Source: Nocardia sp. CNY236 (GTDB lineage Bacteria; Actinomycetota; Actinomycetes; Mycobacteriales; Mycobacteriaceae). Taken from it: a DNA stretch of 64,000 nt. Of the stretch, positions 52,730 through 61,805 are shown one piece after another (the first letter of the stretch is position 1; each line of letters begins with the position of its first letter). The DNA lies in the NCBI RefSeq assembly GCF_000482385.1, contig NZ_KI519396.1, positions 44,398 to 108,397 of the forward strand. Direction: 5' to 3'. The translations under genes were made by a program, and so were the position numbers. Under the pieces are notes generated by a model. It did no database searches, was not told the DNA's origin, and saw nothing but the letters and a program-made list of their open reading frames with translations.

Positions 52730-53896
52730 CTATCGTCGCTCGGCAATCCAACTCACGCCGTAGTGTGGACGTTCCGTAATATCGCAATGGTCGCCGCTCT
52801 CACCCGGTATGACCGCGAAATGGCCTGGGATGCCGAGCCCTCGGCAGCCGGCTTCCCAGTTCGCACACCAGATTCCCAGCGCCACAGGTGCATAGAACCG
52901 CGAGGTCGTGGTGGTGTAGAAGTCGAATCGCACGACTTTCGATGCGGTACCCACCGGTGCGGTTATCGCGGCGCACCGGGTGGTTTGAGCGTTGTAGGAC
53001 GACGGCGACCACTGACACGCCTCATAGCAGCGTCCGAATGTTGCGAAAGGTGCGACCTGAACCGCGAGCGGCAGCTGGCAGTGGGGATCGGCGAAGAACA
53101 GTGCAGACAGCGGCAAGCGGTGATGGGTGAACCGCTCCATGACACGGACGAACAATGGCGTGAACCATGATCGGTAGCCCACTGCACAGAGGCAGACCAC
53201 GTGATCGCGGTCGGGATCGAATCGGTCACCCAAGTGTTCGATGACGCTGCTGTGGTCTGCGCCCGGCCCGATCCAGCAGGTGGCGATGCCGAGGCGGGTG
53301 GCATACAGCACCACGGTGTGCAGGCTGCGGCCGACGTCGATCAGCGTCAGGCGGTCGTAGTGTCGCGGTGCAATAGCGACGAGGAATTCCTGCGCACCCG
53401 AGCCCGGCCAGATTCTCATCGGGGCCGCGACGTATTCGAGTCGAATCGGGTGGGTGCCGATCAGGCGGTTGGGTCGAGTGTGTTCGTACGCTGCATGTAG
53501 TAGTTCGCCTCGGTCGCTGGCGGTGAGCGCACGACTCTGAAAGGAGTGGCACGAGCGTCGTGCGCGGATCAGGTCGAAGATGTCGAGGTCGTCGTTGCGC
53601 TGCGGCAGTGCCTCACTGGGGCGCACTCCGTACTTCACGGTGATGACATCGAAGACCGTCGCGGCCAGCACCAGCGCCCCGATCGACAGTGTCGACCAGA
53701 ACAATGCAGGCCAGGCTCCGAGCAGCCATCCGACGACTGCGGCGGCCAGGAATGCGATCGCGACAATGCCGGTCGGGAGATATTGAAGCCAGCCCGTGAA
53801 CTGCAGCCGCAGCTTTGTATGCCACAGCAGCGAGCGCCGCGACTTCTCGGTGGGAAACCTGTCATGGTCGCGCAGTAGTTGCTCCGGCCGAGTCAT
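52730..53896 (-). CDS. Membrane-anchored nitroreductase-family protein
   Basis: A 388-residue protein. Residues ~28-80 contain two transmembrane segments (GWLQYLPTGIVAIAFLAAAV, ALFWSTLSIGALVLAATVFD). The remainder is an FMN nitroreductase fold: FDLIRARRSCHSFQSRAL (~113), SLHTVVLYATRLGIATCWIG (~215), LGIPGHFAVIP near the end. GGAGGTGGACG precedes ATG 53896. A divergent TetR with a perfect operator suggests induction by a small molecule. Fusion of a membrane hairpin to a nitroreductase is unusual. Confidence 0.75.
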   Translation of the reverse strand: MTRPEQLLRDHDRFPTEKSRRSLLWHTKLRLQFTGWLQYLPTGIVAIAFLAAAVVGWLLGAWPALFWSTLSIGALVLAATVFDVITVKYGVRPSEALPQRNDDLDIFDLIRARRSCHSFQSRALTASDRGELLHAAYEHTRPNRLIGTHPIRLEYVAAPMRIWPGSGAQEFLVAIAPRHYDRLTLIDVGRSLHTVVLYATRLGIATCWIGPGADHSSVIEHLGDRFDPDRDHVVCLCAVGYRSWFTPLFVRVMERFTHHRLPLSALFFADPHCQLPLAVQVAPFATFGRCYEACQWSPSSYNAQTTRCAAITAPVGTASKVVRFDFYTTTTSRFYAPVALGIWCANWEAGCRGLGIPGHFAVIPGESGDHCDITERPHYGVSWIAERR

Positions 53897-53934
53897 CGTC
53901 CACCTCCGATCCTCCGACCTCATCCGGCCACCCC

Positions 53935-53960
53935 CTATTGCAAGTCTATACTTGCAATAG
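53935..53960. promoter_or_regulatory. Perfect TetR-type operator
   Basis: CTATTGCAAGT-CTAT-ACTTGCAATAG: 11-bp arms, 4-base spacer, midway between the nitroreductase start (53896) and the TetR start (54001). It probably overlaps both promoters. Confidence 0.75.
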
Positions 53961-54000
53961 GTCGGCGACCATCTGCTACGGATACGAGGTTTGGAGGCGT

Positions 54001-54594
54001 ATGCCCAGATACATCGATGTCGACGGCTTGTTCGACACGGCGGTCGCAGTCTTCGCCGAGCGCGGGTACCGGTCGACCACAACCCTGGAAATCGCCACTC
54101 GAGCCGGTGTCAACGAGGCGACGCTGTTTCGTCGTTACGGCAAGAAGGCCGCCTTGATCAACACTGCGCTGACTCGAGTGCTCACCACAGCGCCGTTCGC
54201 TCGAGTGGCCGCCTCCGACGACGTCGCGGCCGATCTTGTCGCTCTGGTGACCGCCTACGCCGAGACCAACCGCAGATATGGAGGCGCTGTCGGTACCCTG
54301 CTGGTCGAGATGCCGCGTCATCCGGAGCTACGCGCCGCCGTCGCTGCGCTCGCGCCGCAGGTGCTCAACGCGGTGCAGGTGATCACAACTCACCAAGATC
54401 GAGGCCGACTCGCGCCCGGTGATCCGCTGCAACAATTGGTGACGCTCCTTGCGCCGCTGATGGTGTTCGGGCTGTGGTCGCGCGCGGGAGCCGACATGGT
54501 CGTTTCGGAGTTCGACCCCAGGTCCCTTGTCGCCGCTTTTCTCGACGGTCATCGTGCACCGGAGGACTCTCCGCATCGACGGGGCGCCGAGTAG
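54001..54594 (+). CDS. TetR-family regulator
   Basis: A 197-residue repressor: HTH TTLEIATRAGVNEATLFRRY (~residues 27-46), helical ligand domain thereafter. ATG 54001 with GGAGGCGT upstream. It is divergent from the membrane nitroreductase, and the palindrome between them is the presumptive operator. Confidence 0.9.
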   Translation: MPRYIDVDGLFDTAVAVFAERGYRSTTTLEIATRAGVNEATLFRRYGKKAALINTALTRVLTTAPFARVAASDDVAADLVALVTAYAETNRRYGGAVGTLLVEMPRHPELRAAVAALAPQVLNAVQVITTHQDRGRLAPGDPLQQLVTLLAPLMVFGLWSRAGADMVVSEFDPRSLVAAFLDGHRAPEDSPHRRGAE

Positions 54595-54614
54595 CGCGAG
54601 CGGGGGGGCATTCC

Positions 54615-56085
54615 GTGTCACGGGTACTGGCGTGGCGCGCTGATGCTTTGACGGCTCTGGCTCGAGAGTGGGATCGGCAGGCGCTGGAGTCGGGCGCGCA
54701 CCTGGATACGCAGAACTGGAATGTGGGCAACTCTCACAACACCTTTCGTGGCGATACTGCCGATGTGATGCGTGAACGCTTCGGCCAGGTGTATGCCAAG
54801 GGGCAGGCGGTACTACCGGGCTACGGAAGCTGCCGAGAGGGACAATCGGACATGTACCGCGATCGAGGAGGCTTGTGCCGTGCTGCCGGCATCGGATTCG
54901 TTCGGCAATGCGACGACCCCACCCGGTGTGCCGGTCGTGCCGCCGCCGGTGGACGGTGGTCCGGCGGAAAACCGCCGCTGGTGGGACTCGCTGACCACTC
55001 GACACCAGCAAGCGATGATCACCATGGAGCCGATAGCGGTCGGCGGCTTGGACGGTGTGCCCGCCTCGGCCCGCGACCGAGCCAACCGCACCGCACTGTC
55101 GCTCGAGCACGCCCGTCTCACACGTGAAATCGACGAATTGCAGCAGGCATCACCGTCGTCGGGAGGCCACCTAGAGGCGGACGGTTCGGTCACGCGGGCT
55201 CGAAATCCGGGCGACGCCCTCGAGGACAGGCGACAACGGCTCGCCGACCTCGACGCCATCGACAGTGCGATCGCACCACGGCGCAACGGTGCATCCCGTG
55301 TGTTGATGGCGCTCGATGTCGAATCCGGTCGGCACGTACGCGTCGTGGCGGCTGTCGGTGACCCGGACACCGCCGCCCATGTGTCGGTCACCACCCCAGG
55401 ACTGAACACGACGGTACGGGATTCCTTGGGTGGCATGCTCGACGAAGCCGACGCCCTCAAAACCGAAGCCGAAGCTCGACTGATCGACGCAGGGCGTCGA
55501 GAGGAGGCGGTTGCGACGATCGCGTGGATCGGCTACGACCCACCACAGAATCTCGTTCATGCCGCATTCCAGGTGCGGGCCCAGGAGGCAGCGTCAGCGT
55601 TGGCGTCGTTCTTCGAGGGTCTCGATGTCGCGAGCGTTCGTAACGATCCGCACATCACGGCCTTGGGGCACTCGTATGGTTCGTTGGTGACCAGCTTGGC
55701 ACTCCAGGAACGCGGGCGTGCGGTCGACGATGTCGTGTTCTACGGGTCGCCAGGACTTGGAAGGGAACTTCTGTTCGGCGAGGTTGTCGATTCCGCAGCG
55801 GATCTCGAGGTGGATGCGGGTCGGGTGTATCAAATGACTGCGCCCGGTGATCGGCTCGCGGAGCTCGACGGCTTCGGAGACAACCCCAACGAGATGGATT
55901 GGATCATTCCGCTCAGCACCGAGGCGATCACCGTGCTCGACGGAACGACGTACACCAGCGCCTCGGGGCATTCGGAGTACGCGCGTATCGATCGGGACAC
56001 CGGCCGTCTCCACCGCTCCGGGTACAACCTCGCTGCCATCGTTGCGGGATTGCCCGAGCTCGCCATCGATCCACAGACACAGTGA
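54615..56085 (+). pseudogene. DUF1023-type alpha/beta hydrolase with a frameshift
   Basis: GTG 54615 begins the helical WXG-like N-terminus (MSRVLAWRADALTALAREWD, HNTFRGDTADVMRERFGQVY). Near 54818 the coding switches frame: an extra C in CTACCGGGC separates GQAVL from RATEAAERDNRTCTAIEE. The second frame carries the hydrolase: IAWIGYDPPQNLVHAAF, nucleophile elbow ALGHSYGSLV (Ser), VFYGSPGLG, and the final His in SGHSEYARID. Joined, it is a ~490-residue DUF1023 protein, often linked with ESX loci. It is an error or a true pseudogene. Confidence 0.75.
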
Positions 56086-56348
56086 CGCCGCCCGTGCGGG
56101 GTCTGCGCTCCGTCGCTTTCAGAGGTATCGGACGCGGCCGGTCGGTGCTCGGTTCGGTCTCATGTCGTGGATCTGCGGGTGGTCGCTGCCGTGGATGGCT
56201 CTGGACAGACGTACAAGGCAGCTTCGCGGCGATACGCGGAGTTCTCTGCCGGTCGATGTGTCGGAGGCAGCGGGTACTCTAGCCCGGACCGGCGGATGCT
56301 CGGTCAGCGCGAGGGGGGACATATGGTTCCGACGTGATGTGAGGATCG

Positions 56349-56936
56349 ATGGACGACACCGAGTACACCGTGGTGATCTCTCGCCGTGCGGTCCGGGCAC
56401 AGGGCGAGGGGCGCGGCACGAACGGAGGCGAACCTCGGATGACTCTGTATGTGAGAGTTGGTGAGCCGAGACCGCGCGTGACCGGAGCATCGGTGCGCTT
56501 CGACGGTCCTGACGGGCTTACATCTGAGAACCTTCCGGCCATCGACCTCGCGGCGATAGTGTCGGCCCTTGCCGAGACCGCGTCCGCACGGAGTTCCGAG
56601 TCTCAATTGGCGCTGTTCGACAGCGCAGCGAAAGAATCGTCGAGTGTCATGCAGTCGATTCCGGAATCGTCGATTCCTTCTACACCCGGGTCGGACTCGG
56701 TTCGCGACCTTTCGTCCGCCGCGACTGCCATGCCCACCGCACAGTCGAGGCCAAATGAGCTCGCTGGCGCCGGGCGCAGGTATCGGAAGATGCCCGATCC
56801 CAAGGAATTGCGCAACAATCTCGACCGAATCGGGACGGTCACCGGTCTGGCGCGCTTCTACGACGTACCTCGTCACACCGCTCAAGGATGGGTCGGCCGA
56901 TTGAAAAAGATCGAAATCAGCGCTGAGGGACGGTAG
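56349..56936 (+). CDS. Hypothetical protein with C-terminal HTH-like domain, paralog 1
   Basis: A 195-residue protein. Residues 1-80 are beta-rich (YTVVISRRAVRAQ, MTLYVRVGEPRPRVTGASVR), 80-145 a Ser/Pro-rich linker, and 150-195 an HTH-like segment (LDRIGTVTGLARFYDVPRHT-AQGWVGRLKK). It shares this layout with the next gene. No family name is recognised; a DNA-binding role is inferred from the C-terminus. Confidence 0.6.
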   Translation: MDDTEYTVVISRRAVRAQGEGRGTNGGEPRMTLYVRVGEPRPRVTGASVRFDGPDGLTSENLPAIDLAAIVSALAETASARSSESQLALFDSAAKESSSVMQSIPESSIPSTPGSDSVRDLSSAATAMPTAQSRPNELAGAGRRYRKMPDPKELRNNLDRIGTVTGLARFYDVPRHTAQGWVGRLKKIEISAEGR

Positions 56937-56977
56937 GGGCATTGTCGAAGTGAAATGGCATGGGAGAAATGGGTGAT

Positions 56978-57499
56978 ATGTATACGATCCGGATCTCCGA
57001 GTCCAACTCGGACGATGCTCTCGCGACCGCGACTGTCGAGATAGTCGATGGCAAGGCTCGTATCGTCGAAGTGCACACGTCCGTCGAAGCAGGGACGGTG
57101 GTGCCGCATCAATTGGGGACGATCGACTTCTCGTTGTTCGTCAGAACCGCACTTGTCTTGTCGGGAACAAAGACCGAGCCCGACGCCATCGATGTCGAGG
57201 CGCCGAAGAAGCCAGAATCCATCGAGGAAAGCGAGGACGCTGTCACAGCGTCGGCGGCGCCTGAATCGGCGGCACCGGCTATGGCTGCTCAGCACACGAC
57301 AGTCCCCGCTGCACGTGCTGAAAAAATGGGGATGCCAGCAGATTTCGCAGTCAACTACTGGCGATTGGGCAGTACCGCGAAGGTCGCGAAACACTACGAC
57401 GTGCCGCATCGGATAGCGCGAGATTGGATCAAAGCCCTACAGCAGCAGGGCAAAGCGGCGAGTTCATGGCAGATGAAGCGCGCGCGGTCTTCTCGTTGA
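56978..57499 (+). CDS. Hypothetical protein with C-terminal HTH-like domain, paralog 2
   Basis: A 173-residue protein with the same three-part layout as the preceding gene: beta-rich start (MYTIRISESNSDDALATATV), an Ala/Glu/Ser linker, and HTH-like VNYWRLGSTAKVAKHYDVPH-RIARDWIKALQQQ. ATG 56978 has GGGAG 11 bases upstream; ATG 56960 and 56969 are in-frame alternatives. The tandem position implies duplication. Confidence 0.6.
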   Translation: MYTIRISESNSDDALATATVEIVDGKARIVEVHTSVEAGTVVPHQLGTIDFSLFVRTALVLSGTKTEPDAIDVEAPKKPESIEESEDAVTASAAPESAAPAMAAQHTTVPAARAEKMGMPADFAVNYWRLGSTAKVAKHYDVPHRIARDWIKALQQQGKAASSWQMKRARSSR

Positions 57500-57792
57500 C
57501 ATAGCGATCCTGGTCACTGCCCGCGCTTGGTTCGCTGAGGATCCGGAGTAGCCATGGACGATGGCGGTCGAGAACGTTCCGCGTGCTGGCCGGTCCGCCC
57601 TACAGGCCACCAGAGTTCGTTCGACGACCCAGTGATAGCGGCTGCCGGGATGTCCCTGGACAGATTGTTGGCGTTCTGCCAGTAATCTGACTGCGCTGAC
57701 CGTGAGCGCCTACGCTTCGGTGAGGTTCGCCGAAGTGGACGAGGCAAGAACATCGAGGTGCTGGCCACCTCCGTCGAGAAGGGCTGTTGCGC
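57500..57792. other. Intergenic region before the hotdog thioesterase
   Basis: About 290 bases with no supported gene; it holds the promoter of the downstream gene. Frames on the minus strand here are antisense shadows. Confidence 0.45.
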
Positions 57793-58257
57793 ATGAGCGA
57801 CGTCGAAACTCCTCCGTTCAAGGACATGATCAACGGGGCATTGGAATCCGCTATGCCGCCGGTGCACCGGATGGGGGTCCAGGCAGTCGATGTACGGCCG
57901 GGGTTCGCCGCCACGTCGGTGCCCGTCGAAAGCAACGGCAATCACTTCGGTGCAATGTATGCGGGCGTGCTGTTCACTGTTGCCGAAATTCTGGGTGGAG
58001 CAATAGCAATCGCCAGCTTCGACAACTCGGCCTTCTATCCGTTGGTGAAGGATCTGCACATCTTCTTCCGGAAGGCGGCCAAGACCGACGTGCGGGCGGA
58101 GGCGACGCTTTCGCAGGAGGAGATCACCCGGATTGCAGCAGAGGCGGCCGCGAAGGGGAAGGCCGACTTCACCCTGCGCGCTGTGGTCACCGATGCCGAC
58201 GGCGTGGTTGTCGCAGAGACCGAAGGGCTCTATCAGTTGAGGGCACACGGTCGGTAG
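57793..58257 (+). CDS. Hotdog-fold thioesterase (DUF4442/PaaI-like)
   Basis: A 154-residue single hotdog protein: VDVRPGFAATSVPVESNGNH, FGAMYAGVLFTVAEILGGAI (the long central helix with Asn/His nearby), LVKDLHIFFRKAAKTDVRAE, VTDADGVVVAETEGLYQLRA. It likely hydrolyses an acyl-CoA or acyl-ACP. ATG 57793 with GAGAAGGG upstream. Confidence 0.8.
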   Translation: MSDVETPPFKDMINGALESAMPPVHRMGVQAVDVRPGFAATSVPVESNGNHFGAMYAGVLFTVAEILGGAIAIASFDNSAFYPLVKDLHIFFRKAAKTDVRAEATLSQEEITRIAAEAAAKGKADFTLRAVVTDADGVVVAETEGLYQLRAHGR

Positions 58258-58767
58258 TGGAAGCGGTCGTGGCTTGCGCGGCCCGCTTCCTCTCGCTCCG
58301 TGGGAGGCGGCGGGCTTCGTCACCTCGGGGGTGACGCTCGGCCTCGTCCCGGTCGGAAAGATCGACTTCGTGCGGTCGACCAGCACCGATGCTGGATGGC
58401 GCGGTCCGCTGTGGCCCAGAAGGTGCGAGGTTCTCCGGGGTGCCCAATGCCGAATTTCGGAGTGATCTCGGGCACATAACAGAAAAGTAACATTTGAATC
58501 AGCGCTAGCGAATTTCCGCCTTTGACCAGCGGAAGCTCAATGCCCGCCGGCATGGCCATTGCTGGATTTCCGGTCGCAGACCGTTATCTGACCGTGATCC
58601 AGAGCGAACTTTCCGCTACCGTCGGTCACGGCTCGGATACATTCTGAGATCGAGTCCGAATCGTTGAACGCCGGAAACCCTGCCCCACGATTCGCATATC
58701 CCCGACCTTCCTGGGGGCAGGGACGCGGCGAACTGTGCCGAGTCGGTGGGCGCAGGCGGAAATTCAC
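58258..58767 (+). promoter_or_regulatory. Long leader with strong hairpin upstream of the Rpf-like gene
   Basis: 510 bases without a gene. Near the 3' end CCCTGCCCC (58678-58686) pairs with GGGGCAGGG (58713-58721), followed by GACGCGGCGAAC and a GGCGGA ribosome site. rpf genes of actinobacteria are often under a cyclic di-AMP (ydaO) riboswitch. The position fits, but I cannot match the conserved core, so this is only a structured-leader candidate. Confidence 0.35.
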
Positions 58768-59103
58768 ATGTCGAAAAACCGTAAGTTCAGCACTCGTGTC
58801 CTCGGCCTTGCCATGATCATCGGCGCCTTCGTCACAGTTCTGTTCGGTCTGTCCACTGCCACCGCTACTGCCGCGGGACACAACTGGGATGCCGTCGCGG
58901 AATGTGAGAGCGGCGGAAACTGGAGCATCGATACCGGGAACGGATTCGCGGGCGGTCTGCAGTTCACACAGAGCACCTGGGAAGCCAATGGCGGCATCGG
59001 CAACCCGGCTCATGCCAGCCGGGCCGAGCAGATCCGCGTCGCGGAGAATGTACTCGCGACCCAGGGCCCAGGCGCGTGGCCCGTGTGTGGCGCCTACCTC
59101 TGA
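58768..59103 (+). CDS. Secreted Rpf-like transglycosylase
   Basis: A 111-residue resuscitation-promoting-factor-type protein. Residues 1-35 are a signal peptide (TRVLGLAMIIGAFVTVLFGL, cleavage near ATA). The mature domain is the lysozyme-like Rpf fold: HNWDAVAECESGGNWSIDTG with the catalytic Glu, NGFAGGLQFTQSTWEANGG, and a final Cys in WPVCGAYL. It cleaves peptidoglycan outside the cell. ATG 58768; upstream TTG/GTG codons extend the frame without homology. Confidence 0.92.
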   Translation: MSKNRKFSTRVLGLAMIIGAFVTVLFGLSTATATAAGHNWDAVAECESGGNWSIDTGNGFAGGLQFTQSTWEANGGIGNPAHASRAEQIRVAENVLATQGPGAWPVCGAYL

Positions 59104-59114
59104 GCGTCCGTTCG

Positions 59115-59152
59115 GCGCCCGCCATGTGCTCTGGCGGGCGCTGAATTCTTTT
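59115..59152 (+). terminator. Rho-independent terminator after the Rpf-like gene
   Basis: GCGCCCGCC, 9-base loop, GGCGGGCGC (perfect 9-bp stem), then TGAATTCTTTT. It lies 12 bases after the Rpf stop and just before the convergent modC. Confidence 0.75.
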
Positions 59153-59167
59153 GGATACCCACCGATC

Positions 59168-60217
59168 TCATGCGGGGTAGGTGTGCACGTCGGCGGCCTC
59201 GACTCCGGCCCACAATCCGATGCCCGGTCGTAGGTGCAGATCGGCAACGGCGGCGGGGGTGATGTCGACGAATGCCGTCGGGACGCCATCGAGTCGGACC
59301 CGGACAGTGTGGGCGTGCTGTTCGATACCCGCGACGACGACCGGCCACATATTGTGCGGGCTGTCCGCCGGCCGGGCCGGATACAGTCCCACCGCGCTCG
59401 GTGCGATCGTGACATGGACCCGACCCTGGCAGACCTCGGCTACGGTCAGGATGCCGCCGTCGGTGAGCTCGACCGTTGTGTCCCGCGCCGTGCCGCGGTA
59501 GAGGTTGAGACCTACCAGGTCGGCGACGTAGTCGGTGCGGGGGCGCCGGGCGATGTCTGCGGGTGGGCCTTCCTGGATCACCGTGCCCTGCTCGATGATC
59601 ACCAAACGGTCGGCGAGAACCATGGCGTCGAGCGGATCGTGGGTGACCAGGACGGTGCGGCCGCGGTAGTCGGTGAGATGACGGGTGAGCTCCGATCGGA
59701 CCCGCACCCGCGTGCTCGCGTCCAGCGCGGCCAGAGGTTCATCGAGCAGCAGTAGCTTCGGGTCGGTGACCAGTGCTCGGGCGAGCGCGACTCGCTGGGA
59801 TTGCCCACCGGACAGGGTCCGCGGTTTGGCGTCGGCGTGCTCGCCGAGACCTACCCGGCTCAACCAGCGTGCAGCACGAGCGCGGGCTTCTTTACGGCTG
59901 TGTCCACGCGCACGCACGCCGAATGCGACATTGTCCAGCACGCTCAGGTGCGCGAACAGCAGATGATCTTGGAAGACGACTCCGACCTGTCGGTGTTCGG
60001 CTGGTACGAATACCGTCGGCGGCGCGTCCCAGGTATTGCCGTCGAGTCGGATCCATCCTTCGGCGAGCGGTGTCAAGCCGGCGAGTGTACGCAACGCCGT
60101 GGTCTTGCCGGCGCCATTGGGTCCGAGGACGGCGACCACTTCTCCGGGCGCGACCCTCAGCGCCATATCGAGCCGAAACTGGCCCCGCAGAGCCGACAAG
60201 TGGGCCTCCAATGTCAT
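59168..60217 (-). CDS. modC: Molybdate ABC transporter ATP-binding protein
   Basis: A 349-residue ATPase: Walker A LGPNGAGKTTALRTL (~29), signature LSGGQSQRVALARAL (~130), Walker B LLLLDEPLAALD (~150), H-loop LVTHDP (~185). The C-terminal ~100 residues are TOBE-like molybdate-binding strands (VELTDGGILTVAEV, VGLYPARPADSPHNMW). ATG 60217 overlaps the modB stop (ATGA). Confidence 0.92.
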   Translation of the reverse strand: MTLEAHLSALRGQFRLDMALRVAPGEVVAVLGPNGAGKTTALRTLAGLTPLAEGWIRLDGNTWDAPPTVFVPAEHRQVGVVFQDHLLFAHLSVLDNVAFGVRARGHSRKEARARAARWLSRVGLGEHADAKPRTLSGGQSQRVALARALVTDPKLLLLDEPLAALDASTRVRVRSELTRHLTDYRGRTVLVTHDPLDAMVLADRLVIIEQGTVIQEGPPADIARRPRTDYVADLVGLNLYRGTARDTTVELTDGGILTVAEVCQGRVHVTIAPSAVGLYPARPADSPHNMWPVVVAGIEQHAHTVRVRLDGVPTAFVDITPAAVADLHLRPGIGLWAGVEAADVHTYPA

Positions 60218-61017
60218 GCGACGCCCCGAATCCAGTGTTCGCGCAATGCGATCAGCACCCCCACAGAGACGGCGAGCAGCAACAAACTCAGCACGATCGC
60301 TTCGTCGGGATCGGTCTGCAACGTCAGATAGACGGCCAAGGGCATGGTCGTGGTCCGACCGGGGAAGTTGCCGGCGAAGGTGATCGTGGCGCCGAATTCG
60401 CCGAGCGCCCGCGCCCAGCACAAAACCGCACCCGCGACGATTCCGGGCAGGACCGAGGGCACCGTCACCCGCCGGAAGATCAGCCATCGTGAGGCGCCCA
60501 GGGTCGCGGCCGCCTCTTCGAACCGCGGATCCGCCGCCCGTAGTGCGCCTTCCACGGCGATCACCAGGAACGGCAGCGCAACGAATGTTTCCGCGATCAC
60601 TGCCGCGGCAGTGGTGAACGGCAACGTCACGCCGAACCATTCGTACAGGTACTGGCCGACCATGCCGCGTCGGCCGAGCACCAACAGCAACGCCACCCCG
60701 CCGACTACGGGAGGCAGGACCAGTGGCACGGTGATCAGTGCCCGAATGACCCCACGCCCGGGCACCGCACCTCGGGCGAGCAGCCACGCCAGCGGCACCC
60801 CGCCGATCAGGCACAGCAGCGTGGCCAAGCTGGCGCACACGAGTGAAAGTCGCAGCGCCTGACCGACTTCGGCAGTAAACAGCCGATCGGGCAGGATCTG
60901 CCAGGGAGTGCGCAGCAATAGTCCGAGCAGCGGGGCAACCACAAAGGCCAGCGCGCACACCGCGGGCACCACCAAGACGAGCGGTCGTCGCGACGGTATG
61001 CGCCGTTGCGGTTTCAC
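60214..61017 (-). CDS. modB: Molybdate ABC transporter permease
   Basis: A 267-residue inner-membrane permease with about six segments (VLVVPAVCALAFVVAPLLGL at the start) and the EAA loop FEEAAATLGASRWLIFRRVT (~180) that contacts ModC. The text ALGEFGATITFAGNFPGRTT is typical of ModB. GTG 61017 overlaps the modA stop. Confidence 0.92.
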   Translation of the reverse strand: MKPQRRIPSRRPLVLVVPAVCALAFVVAPLLGLLLRTPWQILPDRLFTAEVGQALRLSLVCASLATLLCLIGGVPLAWLLARGAVPGRGVIRALITVPLVLPPVVGGVALLLVLGRRGMVGQYLYEWFGVTLPFTTAAAVIAETFVALPFLVIAVEGALRAADPRFEEAAATLGASRWLIFRRVTVPSVLPGIVAGAVLCWARALGEFGATITFAGNFPGRTTTMPLAVYLTLQTDPDEAIVLSLLLLAVSVGVLIALREHWIRGVA

Positions 61018-61805
61018 GGTGCGTCGAACCCCGCCTTCGTGAATACCTCGCGTGCGATGTCGGACTGCGCGAAGGCAACGAAGGCGTCTGCCGCCGCGGC
61101 GTTCGGTGCGTGGGTCAGCGTGGCGACCGGGTAGTCGTTGACCGCGCGGGCCGCCTCGGCGACAGCGATCCCGTCCACTTCGTCGCCACCTGCCCGTACG
61201 TCGGTGTGGTAGACCAGGGCCGCGTCGACTTCGCCGAGTCGCACTTTGGCCAGTACGGCCTTCACATCGACTTCCAGAGTGTCGGGCGCGGGTTCGATAC
61301 CCGCTGTGCGGAAGATCGTTTCGGCGGCCGCGCCACAGGGCACCTGCTGCGCGCACAGGGCAATGGTGGGTTCGGTTCTGCCGAAGTCGGCGAGCCCGAC
61401 GATGCGACCGGGGTTGCCTTTGGGCACCGCGATCTCCAGCTTGTTGCGCACAAAGATGGTGGGGGACGCGCTGACGTCGCCGTTGTCGACGACCTGCGCC
61501 ATGTTCGTGACCGAGGCCGAGGCGAAGACGTCGGCGGGGGCGCCGCGGGTGATCTGCTCGGCCAGGGTCGAGCTGGCGCCGAAGCTGTAGACCACCGTCA
61601 CCCCGGGGTGTGCCGCTTCGAAGTGCGTTCGGAGTTCGGTGAACGCTTCGGTCAGGGACGCAGCGGCGAACACGGTGATGCTGCCGTCGATTTCCTTCGA
61701 ACCGGCGGACACGGGGGTGTCGATCGAGCCGCAGCCCGCCATCGCGACCATGGCGGTGACCGCGACTGCTGTGTACAGCGATCGGAGCATTCGCGCGCCC
61801 GTCAC
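61014..61805 (-). CDS. modA: Molybdate-binding lipoprotein
   Basis: A 263-residue substrate-binding lipoprotein: signal and lipobox VAVTAMVAMAGCGSIDTPVS (lipidated Cys ~25), then the ModA pattern ITVFAAASLTEAFTELRTHF, YSFGASSTLAEQITRGAPAD, and LGEVDAALVYHTDVRAGGDE. GTG 61805 overlaps the regulator stop; ATG 61790 would also keep the signal. It captures molybdate outside the membrane. Confidence 0.92.
   Translation of the reverse strand: MTGARMLRSLYTAVAVTAMVAMAGCGSIDTPVSAGSKEIDGSITVFAAASLTEAFTELRTHFEAAHPGVTVVYSFGASSTLAEQITRGAPADVFASASVTNMAQVVDNGDVSASPTIFVRNKLEIAVPKGNPGRIVGLADFGRTEPTIALCAQQVPCGAAAETIFRTAGIEPAPDTLEVDVKAVLAKVRLGEVDAALVYHTDVRAGGDEVDGIAVAEAARAVNDYPVATLTHAPNAAAADAFVAFAQSDIAREVFTKAGFDAP

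Noticed and set aside
59168..61078. 636-residue fusion of transporter proteins on the modC frame
   Set aside because: The upstream part is an out-of-frame shadow of modB; the ATPase starts at ATG 60217.
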